Below are positions 11,048 to 21,032 of a stretch of DNA of 64,000 nucleotides, one piece after another. The DNA lies in the NCBI RefSeq assembly GCF_030272615.1, contig NC_081411.1, forward strand, positions 37,601,640-37,665,639, in the 5' to 3' direction. Made by a program: the position numbers and the translations under genes. This DNA comes from Cryptomeria japonica (Eukaryota; Streptophyta; Pinopsida; Cupressales; Cupressaceae). Within the stretch, counting starts at the first letter, position 1. Each line of letters opens with the position of its first letter. The notes beneath the pieces are model-generated. The model was given only the letters and a program-made list of their open reading frames with translations, had not been told where the DNA came from and did not search any database.

Positions 11048-12189
11048 GCAGACTTCTGTGGAATATCTGTTTTATTTTGGTTTTTTCCCTTTTTCCCAAT
11101 TTTAATGCATTGGAATTCAATTTATATTATCTATATTAGTTTATATGCAATTATCATCTGTACCCATGTTAACCAGTGCAACATACCAGCTGTTCACATG
11201 TTCTCTCTTTTCAAAAAAGTCAACAAAGTTTAAAAATTATATTTAATAATAAAAATGTAAATTGCAACTAATCATATCCATCTCACATATTTTGTTATCT
11301 AAAATCTGGTAGAAGAGAAACAAAATCTTTTTAGTTGCATACGTAAAGGAGCTCCCAGAATTTTTTATAGAGAAAAGTGGTCGATTTAAATAAAAAGAAA
11401 TCACAGGAAAGGGAAGGCGAAATAAAAGTTCTCAGGTCGCGTAAGGAAAAAGAAGAGAATGCAATCAAATCATAGAAGTGGAAAAGATATCATGGCTAGA
11501 AACCCACAGCAATAAGAATAAGGAAATATGCAGCTAAGCATTAGAGAGATTGCAAATTTTAAAGAACAAAGACCACCTAGGAGATCAACAGTTCTATTGA
11601 GGCCACAAGTGCGCAGTCATAATTAGAAAATATTAATTGCGTGGGGTGCGTCACCATTTTTGTCAAGGATTCCAAGATTGAATTAACTTGTCGTAAACAT
11701 CTTATAACTTTCCAGTTGCTAGATGGATTCCAATTGCTAGATGCAGTCAAATGTAGTCTAATTATCATGTGGTAGTTTGGAATTAAATCAAGGGATTTAC
11801 AAAAGATTCATTTCATAAAATGAAAATTCATGGAGGTCTAGAATTGCGAGCATAGTAGTCTAGCAATGACACAAAGTCTGCAAGCCAACAACACAATGAA
11901 GCCCTTCATGAAGTATTTTTTGCCACCCAATATGGGGGCATGTGTCTATAGGTTGAAACCAAGGACTCAAGGTTATCCATTTCGCCAAATTCGCTCGGGG
12001 CATGATCCCAGCCTCATCCCTTATGATGTTGAAGCCTTTGCACCCGACAAGACTTGTCTGATTTGGAGCCATTCAACTTCACTAGTAGACCAAGAGCTCA
12101 TTGACACTAATTACAAGTTTAAGGTATAGTGTTGAATTGATTTTTTTGGTGGTCGTATACACAAATATTTTGTTAAGAAATAAAATCAA
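11048..12189. other. Upstream region of the SDR gene; no supported gene
   Basis: Up to about 11570 this is AT-rich and may hold the promoter of the SDR gene. At 11866-12129 there is an 87-codon plus-strand frame with less biased composition (it contains ACVYRLKPRTQGYPFRQIRS), which may be a fragment of an old coding sequence. I do not recognise it, and an overlapping minus-strand frame of similar length weakens the case. Confidence 0.35.
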
Positions 12190-13560
12190 TCTTTGTATGC
12201 AATTGCATTTTTGAAAAAAGAGGTCACAATAATCCTTCTAAAATCACAATAGATAAGTAAATCATCACAAAGGATGAGGAAAATGATCCTCAAGGATCAC
12301 AGATTTTGAAGAGCTTAAAGATCACAAGAAAATAGACAGTTTGAGAATAAATCTGAATGCAAATAAAGACAAGTCAAAAGAGGTTGTAGCTTTAGAAGAA
12401 AACTTATTGGTGGCTATTATTAGCACTTGATCAAAGAACAAAGCTTATTATAATTTTTCATCAAGTGTTTGCAAAATTTGATAAAGTTTGTAGTATTTGT
12501 TAAATCTTACATTTGTTGCTCATTTCAAATCATATAACAGTGAAGGTATGCAAAGACATCGAAATCAATTATCATCAAGTATTATATAGTTGGTTTCTAT
12601 TTAATTATTTAAGGAAACTATTTGTTCCAATGGAAGAGAGAGGTAGATGAGGGAAAAAATAAATTGAAAATTTAATGTGTGAAACAAAATAGTTTGAATT
12701 AAAATTTGGAGAAAATTAAAAAGAAAAAAGTAATTAAAAAAGAAAAATACCTCACAAAAGAATAAAATATTAAAATCAAAATAAGAGAATGATTTGGTAA
12801 ACCAATTGCTTGAAGCGTGTCAATAAGAAATTACTGCCTAAACTCTAAAACCATTTGCATTTGCTTAACTTTGGCATTTCTAAGGCCTTTGTTAAGGCTT
12901 ATACCTTAGAGGTTGATATTCTATTAGGTTTGCTTCATATAATAGATTTATTAGATTATTTTCTTTTTCAATTTTGATATTTTTTCCTTTCAATTGAAAT
13001 ATTTATCTTTTCCAATACTTTAATTTAACTTTTCATTTTTTTTAATTCTTTTTTCATTATACATTTTCACATATTCAATTTTTTTTCTCTATTTTCTACT
13101 TACCTTTCCCATTGGAACAAATAGTTGAATTGTTATAAAATTAGAAAAGAACTCAATATGTAGTAATGACAATTGTTTTCAATGCCTTCATACAACTTCA
13201 CTCTTCCATAATTTGAAATGATTTACCACTAACATCATACCTTTTCAAGGGTAAGCTTCAAAAAAGACTACAACCTTCATCAAATGTTATAAACATTTTA
13301 TTAAAATTATGATCACCTTTGTTCTTCAATCAAGTGCCAATAATAGTCATATATAGGCTTTCTTTGAAAGCTACAATCTCTTCCCACTTGTATTTCTTCA
13401 CATGCATTTTTTCTTATCAAAATGATATTTATCTTGCAATCATTAAGATCTTGAAAAAAAATTATCCTTGGCAATCATTTTCCTTGTCCTTATTCAACTA
13501 GCTTATCTCTTATGGTTTAAAATTATTATGACTCCATCTTTTAAAAAGTAAACTAAAATA
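12190..13560. repeat. Long imperfect inverted repeat (arms about 0.6 kb)
   Basis: The left arm (about 12190-12800) and right arm (about 12950-13560) are reverse complements with substitutions and small gaps around an axis near 12877. Anchors include AACTATTTGTTCCAATGG at 12616 against its complement at 13109, GCACTTGATCAAAGAAC at 12423 against 13321, and a block with GGAAAATGAT at 12272 against 13464. The spacer is about 150 bp. There is no coding content. It could be a foldback or MITE-like element, or an inverted duplication that gives a hairpin transcript. I could not identify a target-site duplication. Confidence 0.8.
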
Positions 13561-13858
13561 AGAAAGATAATGATTTGACTGCATTCTCTTCTTTCAACTT
13601 AAACAACCTAAGAATTTTGAAGATAATCATTTGACACTTGAAGTGTTGGAATATAATAAAAATATATATAATATAGTAATGGGAAAATCAATAAAAGGAA
13701 AAATACTTACATGCATAATTGTAGCTTGTTCATTTTGACCTCAAATTTGACCCTACCAGCTATCAATATGGTTTGTTACATTAGCTACTTGCATACTTTA
13801 GAGATATGACATGTTGTAGTTGATTGATTGACACTATTTAAAATGAGTAAACTTATTT
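13561..13858. other. Short AT-rich stretch next to Gypsy A
   Basis: No gene or clear repeat is seen. It ends at the target-site duplication of Gypsy A. Confidence 0.5.
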
Positions 13859-13863
13859 GTAAG
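13859..13863. repeat. Target-site duplication GTAAG (left) of Gypsy A
   Basis: GTAAG immediately left of the LTR terminal TGTATACGG. The matching copy is at 38243-38247, directly after the terminal GTGTCTACA. Confidence 0.9.
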
Positions 13864-14603
13864 TGTATACGGTAAAAATGGATGACAACAACAATATTGA
13901 AAGACTAAATGAATTCAACCACCAAACCCTAGCCTAACAACAACAAAGATCCACCATAACATATGAAGATTACCTAAGACAATGCAAATCAAATGAAATC
14001 ACAAAGATTATACCATCACATGTCCAATAGGGTTTGAATCTCCATTCTTCCTATCTCCATTGATATTGCTTGATATATTTGCTCTCAGATTTTATATGTG
14101 CACAAGAGCTCAACAAAGAATAGAAATATGGTTGCAAGTAGGATCACATATGAAAGTTCAAGAACGTAGTCAGGGCTGAATGCATAGTGAGGGTTTGATA
14201 ATGAAGGAAGAAACTCCTTATATAGAAGACACTATAAGAAATGGAGGGATAAGATTGAGAGGTGTAAAAAGAGGTCAGCTATGATTAGAGGGTAGGTAAA
14301 AGAAATAATAAAATAATGAGAGGGTAGGTAGTGTAGGAATTAAGAGATAAATGACATGTGTCATGAGTAGAAAAGGCTAATGAATTAATTAATTAAATAA
14401 AGATTTATTTAATTAATAGAGGAAGTGGGATCAATTAAATAAATAAGATATTTATTTAATTTAAGAGAAAATGATAATTTAAATAAATAAATGAATTTAT
14501 TTAAATGAGAAATAAGGCTAGAAGAGGATAAATGAATTAATTAAATAAATAAAATAAATAAAGATATTTATTTAATTAGACATGACAATTTTAGGTGTCT
14601 ACA
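13864..14603 (-). repeat. 3' LTR of Gypsy A
   Basis: 740 bp, TG...CA. In element sense it begins TGTAGACACC and ends CCGTATACA. It holds a cluster of AT-rich palindromes of the form AATTAAATAAAT...ATTTATTTAATT (about 14370-14580). It is closely similar to the right LTR at 37513-38242 and more distantly to the LTRs of Gypsy B. Confidence 0.92.
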
Positions 14604-14617
14604 TTTTGCCCCTCTTT
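14604..14617 (-). other. Polypurine tract of Gypsy A
   Basis: In element sense AAAGAGGGGCAAAA lies directly before the 3' LTR. The identical 14-mer precedes the 3' LTR of Gypsy B (56582-56595). This is the expected primer for plus-strand DNA synthesis. Confidence 0.88.
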
Positions 14618-14649
14618 GAGACAATGCAACTTTTCACGTTGTTTCAAAG
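14614..14649. other. Stem-loop next to the polypurine tract (Gypsy A)
   Basis: CTTTGAGACAATGCAAC and GTTGTTTCAAAG can pair as a hairpin adjoining the polypurine tract. An equivalent hairpin with partly different loop bases is present in Gypsy B (56550-56587), which suggests the structure is kept. Confidence 0.65.
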
Positions 14650-14843
14650 AAGATAATATGAACTGATACAAAGTTGTCCCAAGATGGGAATGATATGCCC
14701 CCTTGAGAGATTGGATGAAAATGTCTGAAAAGATCACAGACAATCTCTCGATAAGAAAGGAAGGCTAGAATGGACTGACTGGATAGAGTGACAGAGTCAC
14801 GGGATAAAGAAGACTGCCTCAGGAAATGAGGGCTAGGGCAGTC

Positions 14844-14850
14844 TATAAAA
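14844..14850 (+). promoter_or_regulatory. TATA box of the antisense PMD gene (Gypsy A)
   Basis: TATAAAA, 98 bp before the proposed ATG at 14942 and about 240 bp inside the 3' LTR. Gypsy B has TATAAGA at the equivalent place (56342-56348, minus strand). The spacing and surrounding 'AGTCTATAA.ATAGACCA' context are kept in both. Confidence 0.7.
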
Positions 14851-15007
14851 TAGACCATGAGAGGAAAACATCCTCATTGTCATCCACACATCCAAGAGAT
14901 CAGATTACAGAGAGAGAATAGAGCAATAGCAGTCAGTAGCGATGGCATTGGTGCATAGATTCGATCGCATTCACGGATTTCAGAGGCCAACAGATGCAGG
15001 ACAGCTG

Positions 15008-15882
15008 GTGAGTACCACAAAACCTCTTTGTACTTTGTCGCATTAATTCTTGTCATAAATGCATGCTAGGTAGTGCAATAAATGTGCTTTAGGATAATGT
15101 CAAAAATATGTAGGCGTGTTTGCATTGGTGCCAGGCACGTCTAGGTTGGCTAGGCGCGTCTGCGTTGGTGCCAGGTGCATCTATGCTGGGAAAAACGATT
15201 GTGCCAAATGTGAGCATGTCTACGTTGTGCAGGCATGTTTGTGAAATGCGGGCATGTCTGTGTAGGATAGGTGCGTCTGTGCAGAATAGAGGCACGTCTA
15301 TGTATTTCAGGCGCATCTGTGCATAGTAGGTGTGTTTGTGTAGTCTGTAAGCGCGTTTATGTCATGAAGGCACGTTTATGTCTTCAAGGTCAAATAAGTA
15401 GTTCTGTGATGAACATACACTGTCGATTGGATAAGCTGCTGAAAGGATACACTCAAGTAGGTTCTCTAGGGAAGACTAGGATAGCAGATAGGGCTATGAT
15501 TGAAAATTTTGTGATAGAAAGTATGTTGCCAATTAGAAAACTACTCAAGAGGATATACTCAAGCATAGCCCTAGGATAAGATAGATTGAGGCACTTTGTG
15601 ATGAACAGGGAGTAACAAGACATAGTACTTTGTGATGAACAAGGAGTACCAATAGGAGCAACACTTTGTGATGAACAGGGAGTGCAAAATACGTAGTAGT
15701 TTGTGATGAACAGGGAGTACCACTAGGAGCAGAAGCAACACTTTGTGATGAACAGTGAGTGTCACTGGGATAGATAAAAAGACTTTGTGATGAACAGTGA
15801 GTGTCACTGGGATAGATAGCAAGACTTTGTGATGAACAGTGAGTGTCACTTTGACTGACATGATTGATTTGCTTGACTGCGG
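15008..15882 (+). other. Repeat-filled intron of the PMD gene (Gypsy A)
   Basis: An 875-bp intron in phase 0. The first half (about 15110-15375) holds a dozen or more degenerate copies of GCGTCTGTG/GCACGTCTATG spaced 15-30 bp apart. The second half (15593-15855) holds seven copies of TTTGTGATGAACAG. The donor is GTGAGT; the acceptor is CTGCGG where Gypsy B keeps CTGCAG. The equivalent intron in B has both arrays too. Confidence 0.75.
15593..15855 (+). repeat. Tandem array of TTTGTGATGAACAG units
   Basis: Seven units start at 15595, 15629, 15665, 15700, 15742, 15784 and 15826. Spacing is 34-42 bp. Several units extend to ACTTTGTGATGAACAGTGAG followed by TGTCACTGGGATAGAT. The array is in the PMD intron, and a single related unit is at 36364 in the gag leader. 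Confidence 0.9.
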
Positions 15883-17808
15883 GAGTATTTGCCTATGCTA
15901 GAGTCATAGGAGAGATCCCCATCGAATCAAAGGTTACGACCAGAGCTAACATTCGAGGATAGGGCTGCTATTGAGGTTATGGGTCTTAGATATATTATGT
16001 ATGTGCCTAAGTTTCAAGCGAACATGGGGTTGTTGATTTCTTTAGCTGAGAGATGACACTCTGAGACATGCACATTCCATTTGTCGATGGGTGAGATGAC
16101 AGTCACCTTAGAGGATGTATACAGGATACTGAGGATACCGATCGATGGGGAGCTGATACCCTACGATCGAGATGGAGACAGGGAGGCATTGAGATGAGTG
16201 TTCCAGGATTCAGGACTGGAGATGAGGGCTGGACATGTGGCATGGGACACAATGACAGTGACAGGATTAGCACTACCAGCAATGTTAGGAGGAGTGATCA
16301 GTGGGTTCTTGTGTTCGGATAGGGCGACACAAGGATTAGCTGTGGGCTAGGGGAGCACCTTGGAGACACTGGTTACATAGCATACCAGATATGCCTGGGT
16401 ACCGTGCATGTTGACACACTTATACTATGAGCTTCATCAATTTGTTTATCGTGGATCTGTAGGATTGGGCTGCGAAGTTACATTGTTGTAGGTTTGGGCA
16501 TATGAGCATCTACCAGTCACACGACCGATACATTTCAGAGGCAGGGGTCATGAACGCAGTTTTATTTATTTATATGATATGATTACCTCATAGCCATGGA
16601 TTGGCAAGTTGGAGCACTGGCATCGAGTGATCAATGAGATTGACACTATGATATGGAGGCTATACCGCGAGTGTGAGTAGTGGGAGGATGACGTAGTGGA
16701 TCTTACATACACATTCAGGAGCAGATATCTGATTGGGCGGATGCCCTATGTACTGGAGAGGCAGTTAGTGGAGAGGGTATGCAGGTAGTTTGGCAGGATC
16801 CAGCGGATGCTATGGGGTTCTGGTATGTATGCGCGGACAGTATGAGATCAGACACACTTTGGGCCATTGTTAGCATATGATCGGGCCGTGATGTAGCTGG
16901 TAGAGATGGTACCCATGCCATGGGATATGTGGCCTGAGATTGAGGATGCAGGGATGGATGCAAAGTATACTGCATATTCGGTAGAGCATCCATTTCCATG
17001 CCTGACAGATCTAGGTGAGCAGATAGATGGAGATGGTGGAGGGAATGAGGATGATGATGGAGATGGTGGGGGTAGAGGCTGATAGAGGAGGCGAGGTGCA
17101 GTTGGAGAGAGGAGGGTGGCTCCATGAAGAGAGGGTGAGGAGGAGAGACAGGCTCGGGTGATGAGGGGTCACGGTGGATTGCCATTACAGGTGCTAGTAG
17201 CACAGGGTCCTAGATAGGTGCAGGGACAGGAACATAGGCAGGTACAGGTATAGGCAGAGGCACAGGCACAGACACAACCACCAGTACAGGGGGAGTCACA
17301 GGCACAGGGGGTCGAGGAGAAGGAGGAGGATGAGCTATTAGAGCCGAGGGAGATCTGCCAGGGATAGGTAGATCAGATCTAGGATCTGGAGAGGAAGACA
17401 ACTAGGCTCAAGAGATAGATGAGGGATACTGAGCAGGAGCAGGATCAAGCCATTCAGCGCTACACTAAGGCTGAGACAACACTGAAGGCTAGGAGGCAAG
17501 CGACAGAGGACACAGGGGTTGGATACGCCAATGTTCAATGGGCAAGGGAGGAGATAGGTTATTAGTGAAACCTATACTATGGGGAAATGCCACCAGAGCA
17601 ACGGGTGAGGAGCTTCTGCAGACCATCATGGACAGCGATGGCTACTGGAGGGAGGTAGAGGAGACAAGCATCCAGCAGTGTAGTTATGGGTCCTCCACCA
17701 CCACTAGATAGAGGGGACAAGAGAGATGATCCTGGAGCGGGTCCTTCTAGGGCTCAGATTCCATTGAGGCCAAGTGGCTCTGAGGGAGGGAGTTCATCAT
17801 GGCTTTAG

Positions 17809-19422
17809 AGGGCTCCATATGTATCAGTTTTGTACCATTTTGTATGATGATGTAGATACCTTCGGGTGATTGTAGCCATATGATTTTGACATCATTGTAT
17901 CATGACACTTTCGATTATATATATATATGAGATGATTCATCTTTGTGGCAGCTATATGTGTGTGTACCTATGTGATGCTTTTATATGTTTTATGTGATGC
18001 TTATGATATGGATGCAAATATGTATATGATGAAATGCAAATGAATATGATAATGCAAATGATTATTTACATGATGAAAATGTAAAATGTGCTATCATGTG
18101 TTGTGTGCAGGATGTGATGCAATTGTAATTGTGATATCTATATGTATGGAGATGATGAGATATGCTAACCTATGATGATGCGAGTGCAACTACATGAAAT
18201 GCAAATATTTTTGGTGTGTCATTGTACTCAATCATGTGATAATGGGCTACACAGACTTGGGAAGGATGATGAAAATCAATCAAGAATGGGGGATGAAAGA
18301 TAGAAGATATGAAAGTGAAAGAGCCTCTTGTGCATTATCATCATTTAGCTTTATTATGGCAAAATAGGTTATGACAATCTAGGCATATGTTCGACCTAGA
18401 AAGTCATTGTACCTGTCTACATGGAGATAAGATAGTCTCAAACAAGGAATGCCCCAGTTCATACTAGACTCACAGTGTCCTCATATCCTTGGAAAAGTCA
18501 TAGCATTACTAAGAGAAAATCCATAGACAGCAAACAAAAATAGGTGACAATACCCCATCCTCGCCTTTCTAGTCAAAGATATCCTGGAGATAAAATCACT
18601 AGTCAGAGACATCCTAGAAAATCTAAAAGACATGTCACCAAAAGATAAAATAAAAAATTAAACCAAGAGTCGACACCAACATCCATTGTAGTCCTCAAGT
18701 TTAGTGTGTCTTGTCACTTGTATAAGTCTATTTGATTATGGTCACAATGTTTACTTTCACAAAGGGGATAGATAGTACCGAACCATAATGTTGTCTGAGT
18801 TTGTTGAAAAATTTGATTTGTTGAAGCCCATTGTTACTGTTGTGTCTCATCTGAAACTGACTGAATCCATGAAACTGACACTTTATTGCAGAGAAAGAGA
18901 AACTTTATTATGGATCTATGATGCAAATGCTGCTTTATTGTGGATTGTGCGTGGATAGACTGAAGAAAAGTGAAAGAAATTGTACTCCTCAAAATATGTG
19001 ATGCTCTCAGTTCCACACCCATCACTGGATGTAGGATTTGCCTTAGCCACAGATAGGAGCTGATTTATTATGGATGGAAAGAGGGGAAAAGGGAGGTTTA
19101 TTATGAAATGAATAGGATGTGAGTGTGTGCAAAGTGAAGGATGAAAATGAATCCTGAAGGAGGGAGGAGCAATGTCTCTACACATGGCACTTGTGACCCA
19201 GTTTTCACCATGGTACTTGCCCAGGGCACCACCGAAGTGGTTTTCACCTTTGGATGAAATGTTTTTCTTTATGTTTTTTGGATTTTTCAATTTTTTTGTG
19301 TCACAAGGCACCTGTTTGCCAAGTTTTCACCAAGTAACGATTTTTGTTATGTTTATGTTTTTTTTGTATTTTTGAATGTGTTTTGATTTTTTTGTATTTT
19401 TGAATTAGGATACTCTAAATAT
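17809..19422. other. Region between the convergent PMD and pol genes (Gypsy A)
   Basis: 1.6 kb without a supported gene. It holds short TA/ATG-rich low-complexity stretches (for example at 17918 and 17985-18075) and three copies of GTTTTCACC (near 19200, 19237 and 19323, GGTGAAAAC in element sense). Gypsy B has a similar region of 1.66 kb (51744-53401) with the same GGTGAAAAC triplet of repeats. Confidence 0.6.
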
Positions 19423-19755
19423 CTATGTGTAAAACCTGCGAAGGTGCATGTTGTTGATAGGATCCTCCAAAGGTTCCCCATTTGAAGTTGAGAGCTGATA
19501 TGCACCGGATCCATAGGTTGTTGTAATGATGTAACGACCAAGCTAGTTTGGTTTGAACTTTCCCTTCTTCTCTCTATCTTGCTGATTCTTAGGATTTTCC
19601 TTGAGAACTAAGTCACCCACCTCAAATGTACGAGGCTTGACTTTATGATTGTAGTTGCATTGTTCTTTGACTAGATGATGTGTAGCTCGAGTGACTATCC
19701 TCCTTGATGAAGGAATTGAGATAGAATTACTAGTGTGTGGACTACACAGTCCCAT
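19423..19755 (-). pseudogene. Integrase C-terminal tail only (Gypsy A)
   Basis: In minus-strand sense the frame contains YNHKVKPRTFEVGDLVL, then a basic stretch (NQQDREKKGKF), a stop, and a final SGAYQLSTSNGEPLEDP...RRFYT segment. This matches the last 80 or so residues of the integrase of Gypsy B (from about 51507). The Zn-binding domain and DDE core are missing: the sequence switches at about 19660 to unrelated protein-coding DNA. It cannot work as an integrase. Confidence 0.85.
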
Positions 19756-20618
19756 ATGCGTGTCACCTAAAGAAGTTTGGGCATCCCTAATAACAAAGTC
19801 CCTTGAGGAAGCTCCATTAAAGGTCCATCATGTGTCACCAGAAGGGAATGGATGTGTGGAACAAGTGGATGAGTGATGAAAGCTTATGATTGTGAAAATA
19901 AGTGAAAGTAGGATAGCATGATGGAGACTTAGGATCAACAAGTATTCTTTTTCACTTGAAATTTTAGAATTTTTGCCCCTAGTTATTTTGGTATTAGGGG
20001 AGATCATCTCTTGTTCTTTTTCTTTCATAGGATTTTTATCCTTGACTTTGATTTTTGCAGAGTCCAATAGCTTTTGATTTTGATTTGGACTAAAGGACTT
20101 TTCTTTATTTTGAACTTTTAGATTTTTCTTTTCATGGCTTGATTTTTCATACCCAATGAGTAAGGGGTTTTGTAATTCTTGTTGATCCAAGTTTGGGAGA
20201 TGAGTGAAAATGGAATGAGTGGATGATATGGTAAGGCTATGTGAGTTCTCAAGAGGGTTGGCGATACACTCAATAGATTCTTTGCTAGAACCACTCTTAG
20301 GACTATTGATATCAAGAGTTGCTTGCACCACTAGAGGAGATTTGCATTCAGACTTAGTAGCCACAACACTAGGTGGTTCACACCTAATTCCTGGGTATTG
20401 CAAGTTGTTTGTAGGTTGTTCTTGTTGACTAAATACTTTAGGAGATAGAGCGAGTTGATCAACATGAAAGATATACTCACCACATCCAAGGTCTTTAATC
20501 TTGAACTTTTCTTTGATCTCTGCTTGTTTTGATGTAGAAGCTTTCAAGGATTCTGGATCCACATATGCTGAAGATGGAATAGCCTTTCGATTGACTGTAT
20601 TGTTATTTTTGATGTAGG
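19756..20618 (-). pseudogene. Element-specific open region replacing pol in Gypsy A
   Basis: A minus-strand frame (20634-19828) follows the protease segment. Its first part (SSAYVDPESLK..STSKQ) matches B downstream of protease. After about GEYIFHVDQLALSPKVF it departs from B and runs for about 200 residues of Ser/Lys/Asn-rich, low-complexity protein (NSHSLTISSTHSIFTHLPNL, later SFSPNQNQKLLDSAKIKVKD). There is no reverse transcriptase, RNase H or integrase motif. It may be the internal segment of a family of defective elements. I do not assign a function. Confidence 0.6.
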
Positions 20619-21032
20619 TCACAGATTGTTGCAATACATGAATGGATTTGGGTCAGCTTTGACGGTCACTTCAACTCCATTATGTGGAAACTTGATACAT
20701 TGATGATATGTAGATGGGACTGCGCTCATCTCATGAATCCATGGACATCCCAAGAATATATTGTATGTGAGATCTAGGTCTAGGAATTTACAAACCACAT
20801 CCTTTGTAACTGGTCCAACTCTGAGAGGCAAGGTGACCTTGCCTTTGGATGAACGCTCCTCATCATCATATGCCTTGATGGTAATTTTGTTTGTAGAATT
20901 CACAGCTTTATAAGAATATCCAAATTATTTAATAGTGCTCAAAGTACAAATGTTTGGACCTTCTCCTCCATCCATCAGGACTCGTTTTATTTGATGTTTG
21001 TGTATGAAGGCTTCAATTTGTTGTGGTGCATT
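20461..21032 (-). repeat. Left copy of a 572-bp Gypsy A segment flanking the Copia array
   Basis: Begins AACATGAAAGATATACTCACC and ends GTGGTGCATT at the Copia LTR. The right copy is 32170-32742 with the same ends. It covers the protease core (20903-20619, containing KITIKAYDDEERSSKG). The copies differ by a few percent; for example the left keeps CGA at 20982-20984 where the right has TGA. Confidence 0.92.

Larger units (their letters stand above)
14942..17808 (+). pseudogene. Plant mobile domain (PMD) protein gene, antisense cargo of Gypsy A, broken
   Basis: A two-exon gene running against gag-pol. Exon 1 (14942-15007, 22 codons, starts MALVHRFDRIHGF) ends at donor CTG|GTGAGT. The intron is 15008-15882, and exon 2 is 15883-17808, starting EYLPMLES. 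Exon 2 shows the PMD hallmark (HSETCTFHLSMGEMTVTLED, then DVYRILRIPIDGELIPYDRD), followed by a long helical domain (HRVINEIDTMIWRLYREC) and a Pro/Gln-rich tail with a charged coiled-coil-like segment. The full product would be about 660 residues, in the range of plant PMD proteins related to MAIN/MAIL1 and to PMDs carried by transposons. It is heavily broken: about a dozen in-frame stops, many at former Trp, Gln or Arg codons, and the acceptor AG has become GG at 15881-15882. PMD function is not settled; roles in silencing and genome stability are known for host members. Confidence 0.8.

Noticed and set aside
15593-15855. Possible CRISPR array (short repeats with unique spacers)
   Set aside because: Repeats are degenerate at their edges, spacers are related to each other, and the setting is a plant retrotransposon intron.
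15571-15861. 96-codon minus-strand frame with repeated 'TVHHKVLLSI' peptide
   Set aside because: It follows from the TTTGTGATGAACAG array in the PMD intron read on the other strand.
16715-17538. Minus-strand Pro/Ser/His-rich frames in Gypsy A (162, 63 and 66 codons)
   Set aside because: Shadows of the plus-strand PMD gene. The high Pro and Ser content comes from reading GGG/GAG-rich DNA backwards.
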